From positions 34,516 to 88,027 of the forward strand of contig PAXL01000030.1 in the NCBI GenBank assembly GCA_002714465.1: a stretch of 53,512 bases of DNA. The letters run 5' to 3'. Positions 52,620 to 53,512 of the stretch are shown here, piece after piece. The DNA comes from Gemmatimonadota bacterium. GTDB taxonomy: Bacteria; Latescibacterota; UBA2968. The notes under the pieces are model-generated. The model was not told where the DNA came from. It made no database searches and was given only the letters and a program-made list of their open reading frames with translations. Each line of letters opens with the position of its first letter. Position 1 is the first letter of the stretch. Made by a program: the position numbers and the translations under genes.

Positions 52620-53512
52620 ATGGCCAAATCAAAGAAGGCCAAAACGCTAGTCCCGAAGTTGCGCGTCGCTTTTGTCGGCGCAGGCAACCGTGCTGTTGGC
52701 GCGCACTACCCGTCACTCAGCGAGATGAAGGACGCCGAGATCTGCGCAGTTTGCGAGCTCAACGAGGAGCGACGCCAAAGGGTCGCCAAGCAATTTCGGA
52801 TACCGAACCAGTACACCAGCTATCAGAAGATGGTCGAGGCGGAGCGCCCCGACCTGGTGTATGCGATAATGCCGCCTCATCACGTGTATGACATCGCGGC
52901 CAACGTCATCGACATGGGCAGCAACCTGATCCTTGAGAAACCGCCCGCACTAACGTCGGAGCAAACTCGCCAGCTCGCGATTCTCGCACGAAAGAAGGGT
53001 GTCATAACAGGAGTGACACTTCAGCGCCGGTTTGCACCTGTCATCAGGACAGGTAAAGAGATGTGTGAAGCCGTGGGACCCGTCCACTCCGCCGAAGCCA
53101 TGTTCATCAAGCATACGGCACCTGGCTCCCCTCCAACCTATAAGGGCGCGGCCGACCAGCTAACAGTCGATGGCGTGCACGCAGTGGACACACTCAGATA
53201 TCTGTGCGGGGGTGAAGTGCTGAGTGTCGCGAGCAGTGTTCGACGCATCGCTGCGGATCACCTGACCGTGTTTCTCGCCATGGTCACATTCAGCTCAGGT
53301 GCAACGGGTTTCCTGAAGTCAGGCTACAAGATGGGTCGTCGGATTTTTGCTGTGGAGGCGCACTCGGAGGGTATCTCCTTCTTCGGGGATCCAGAGGAAG
53401 GCGGCCGTATCTTCACGGAAGGAACTGTCAAACCGGCCAAGCTCTTGGACGGCCACAAGATAAGCCGTAGCAAAAAACCGTACCGTGCGTATGGCGAGCA
53501 TACGATGAACCG
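52620..53512 (+). CDS. Gfo/Idh/MocA family oxidoreductase, truncated by window end
   Basis: The frame is open from ATG 52620 (SD AAGGAG about seven bases upstream) to the end of the window, 297 codons. Basic start (AKSKKAKTLVPK), Rossmann text VAFVGAGNRAVGAHY near residue 16, a PPHHVYDIAANVI block near 83, the hallmark LILEKPPAL near 103 (EKP), and TVDGVHAVDTLRYLCGG near 182-198 for the active site. Most of the protein is present, with roughly 50 residues missing. Likely an NAD(P)-linked sugar dehydrogenase paired with the isomerase just upstream. Confidence 0.9.
   Translation, partial: MAKSKKAKTLVPKLRVAFVGAGNRAVGAHYPSLSEMKDAEICAVCELNEERRQRVAKQFRIPNQYTSYQKMVEAERPDLVYAIMPPHHVYDIAANVIDMGSNLILEKPPALTSEQTRQLAILARKKGVITGVTLQRRFAPVIRTGKEMCEAVGPVHSAEAMFIKHTAPGSPPTYKGAADQLTVDGVHAVDTLRYLCGGEVLSVASSVRRIAADHLTVFLAMVTFSSGATGFLKSGYKMGRRIFAVEAHSEGISFFGDPEEGGRIFTEGTVKPAKLLDGHKISRSKKPYRAYGEHTMN

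Noticed and set aside
1..53512. CRISPR array, prophage, transposon or integron
   Set aside because: No regular direct repeats, integrase, transposase or capsid gene is visible anywhere in the window.

Overview
The window looks like chromosomal DNA from an uncultured, free-living, probably aquatic bacterium. Base composition is moderately GC-rich. It has ordinary housekeeping genes (nfo, uvrB, nadC, tilS, ftsH, folP, purM, holA, trxA, galU, rnd, selD) set among many catabolic genes: two phytanoyl-CoA-type dioxygenases, three enolase-superfamily dehydratases, five Gfo/Idh/MocA oxidoreductases (one cut by the window end), two Cys-type sulfatases, three TIM-barrel sugar isomerases, a LarA homologue and an IlvD/Edd dehydratase. 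That mix, plus a partial gene of a family I associate with Bacteroidetes, suggests an FCB-group or PVC-like lineage (Latescibacterota, Poribacteria or Gemmatimonadota style). This is inference from gene content only. No tRNA, rRNA, CRISPR, insertion sequence or phage gene was seen.

Layout. 1-6.1 kb: end of a Bacteroidetes-type exported protein, nfo with a membrane protein, a divergent pair of Fe(II)/2-oxoglutarate dioxygenases, then selD. 6.1-10.4 kb: uvrB-nadC on the minus strand, then a MazG-like pyrophosphatase and a small conserved protein. 10.4-16.0 kb: a minus-strand catabolic operon (Gfo/Idh/MocA, IlvD/Edd dehydratase, enolase-superfamily dehydratase, C45 hydrolase). 16.2-26.7 kb: a plus-strand housekeeping run (tilS, ftsH, folP, a DUF2225-GGDEF fusion, purM, holA, trxA). 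26.8-30.8 kb: fliL, galU with a GHMP kinase, rnd. 30.9-40.6 kb: a long plus-strand catabolic cluster (formamidase, TPP enzyme, SDR, Gfo/Idh, sulfatase, ManD-like dehydratase, LarA-like protein, membrane protein). 40.7-53.5 kb: Gfo/Idh, an ion-channel fusion, nhaC, isomerase/sulfatase/Gfo groups and a cobalamin-binding radical SAM protein.

The clearest special feature is selD. Its catalytic codon is an in-frame TGA at 4885-4887, followed by a hairpin with the form of a bacterial SECIS element. SelD is therefore read as a selenoprotein, so the host should encode SelA, SelB and tRNA-Sec elsewhere. Gene callers that stop at TGA lose its first 37 residues, including the active site.

Other points of interest: a voltage-gated K+ channel carrying an NTF2/SnoaL-like domain, a DUF2225 protein fused to a degenerate GGDEF domain, folP starting on the U-tract of the ftsH terminator, and several intergenic gene remnants. 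Four of these remnants regain a continuous reading frame when 2 or 4 bases of a GA repeat are removed. One is recognisable as the C-terminus of a histone-deacetylase-like amidohydrolase beside uvrB. Promoters with TTGxxx, a spacer of about 17 bp and TAxxxT recur, so a conventional sigma-70 system is likely. Convergent genes are usually separated by strong symmetric hairpins.
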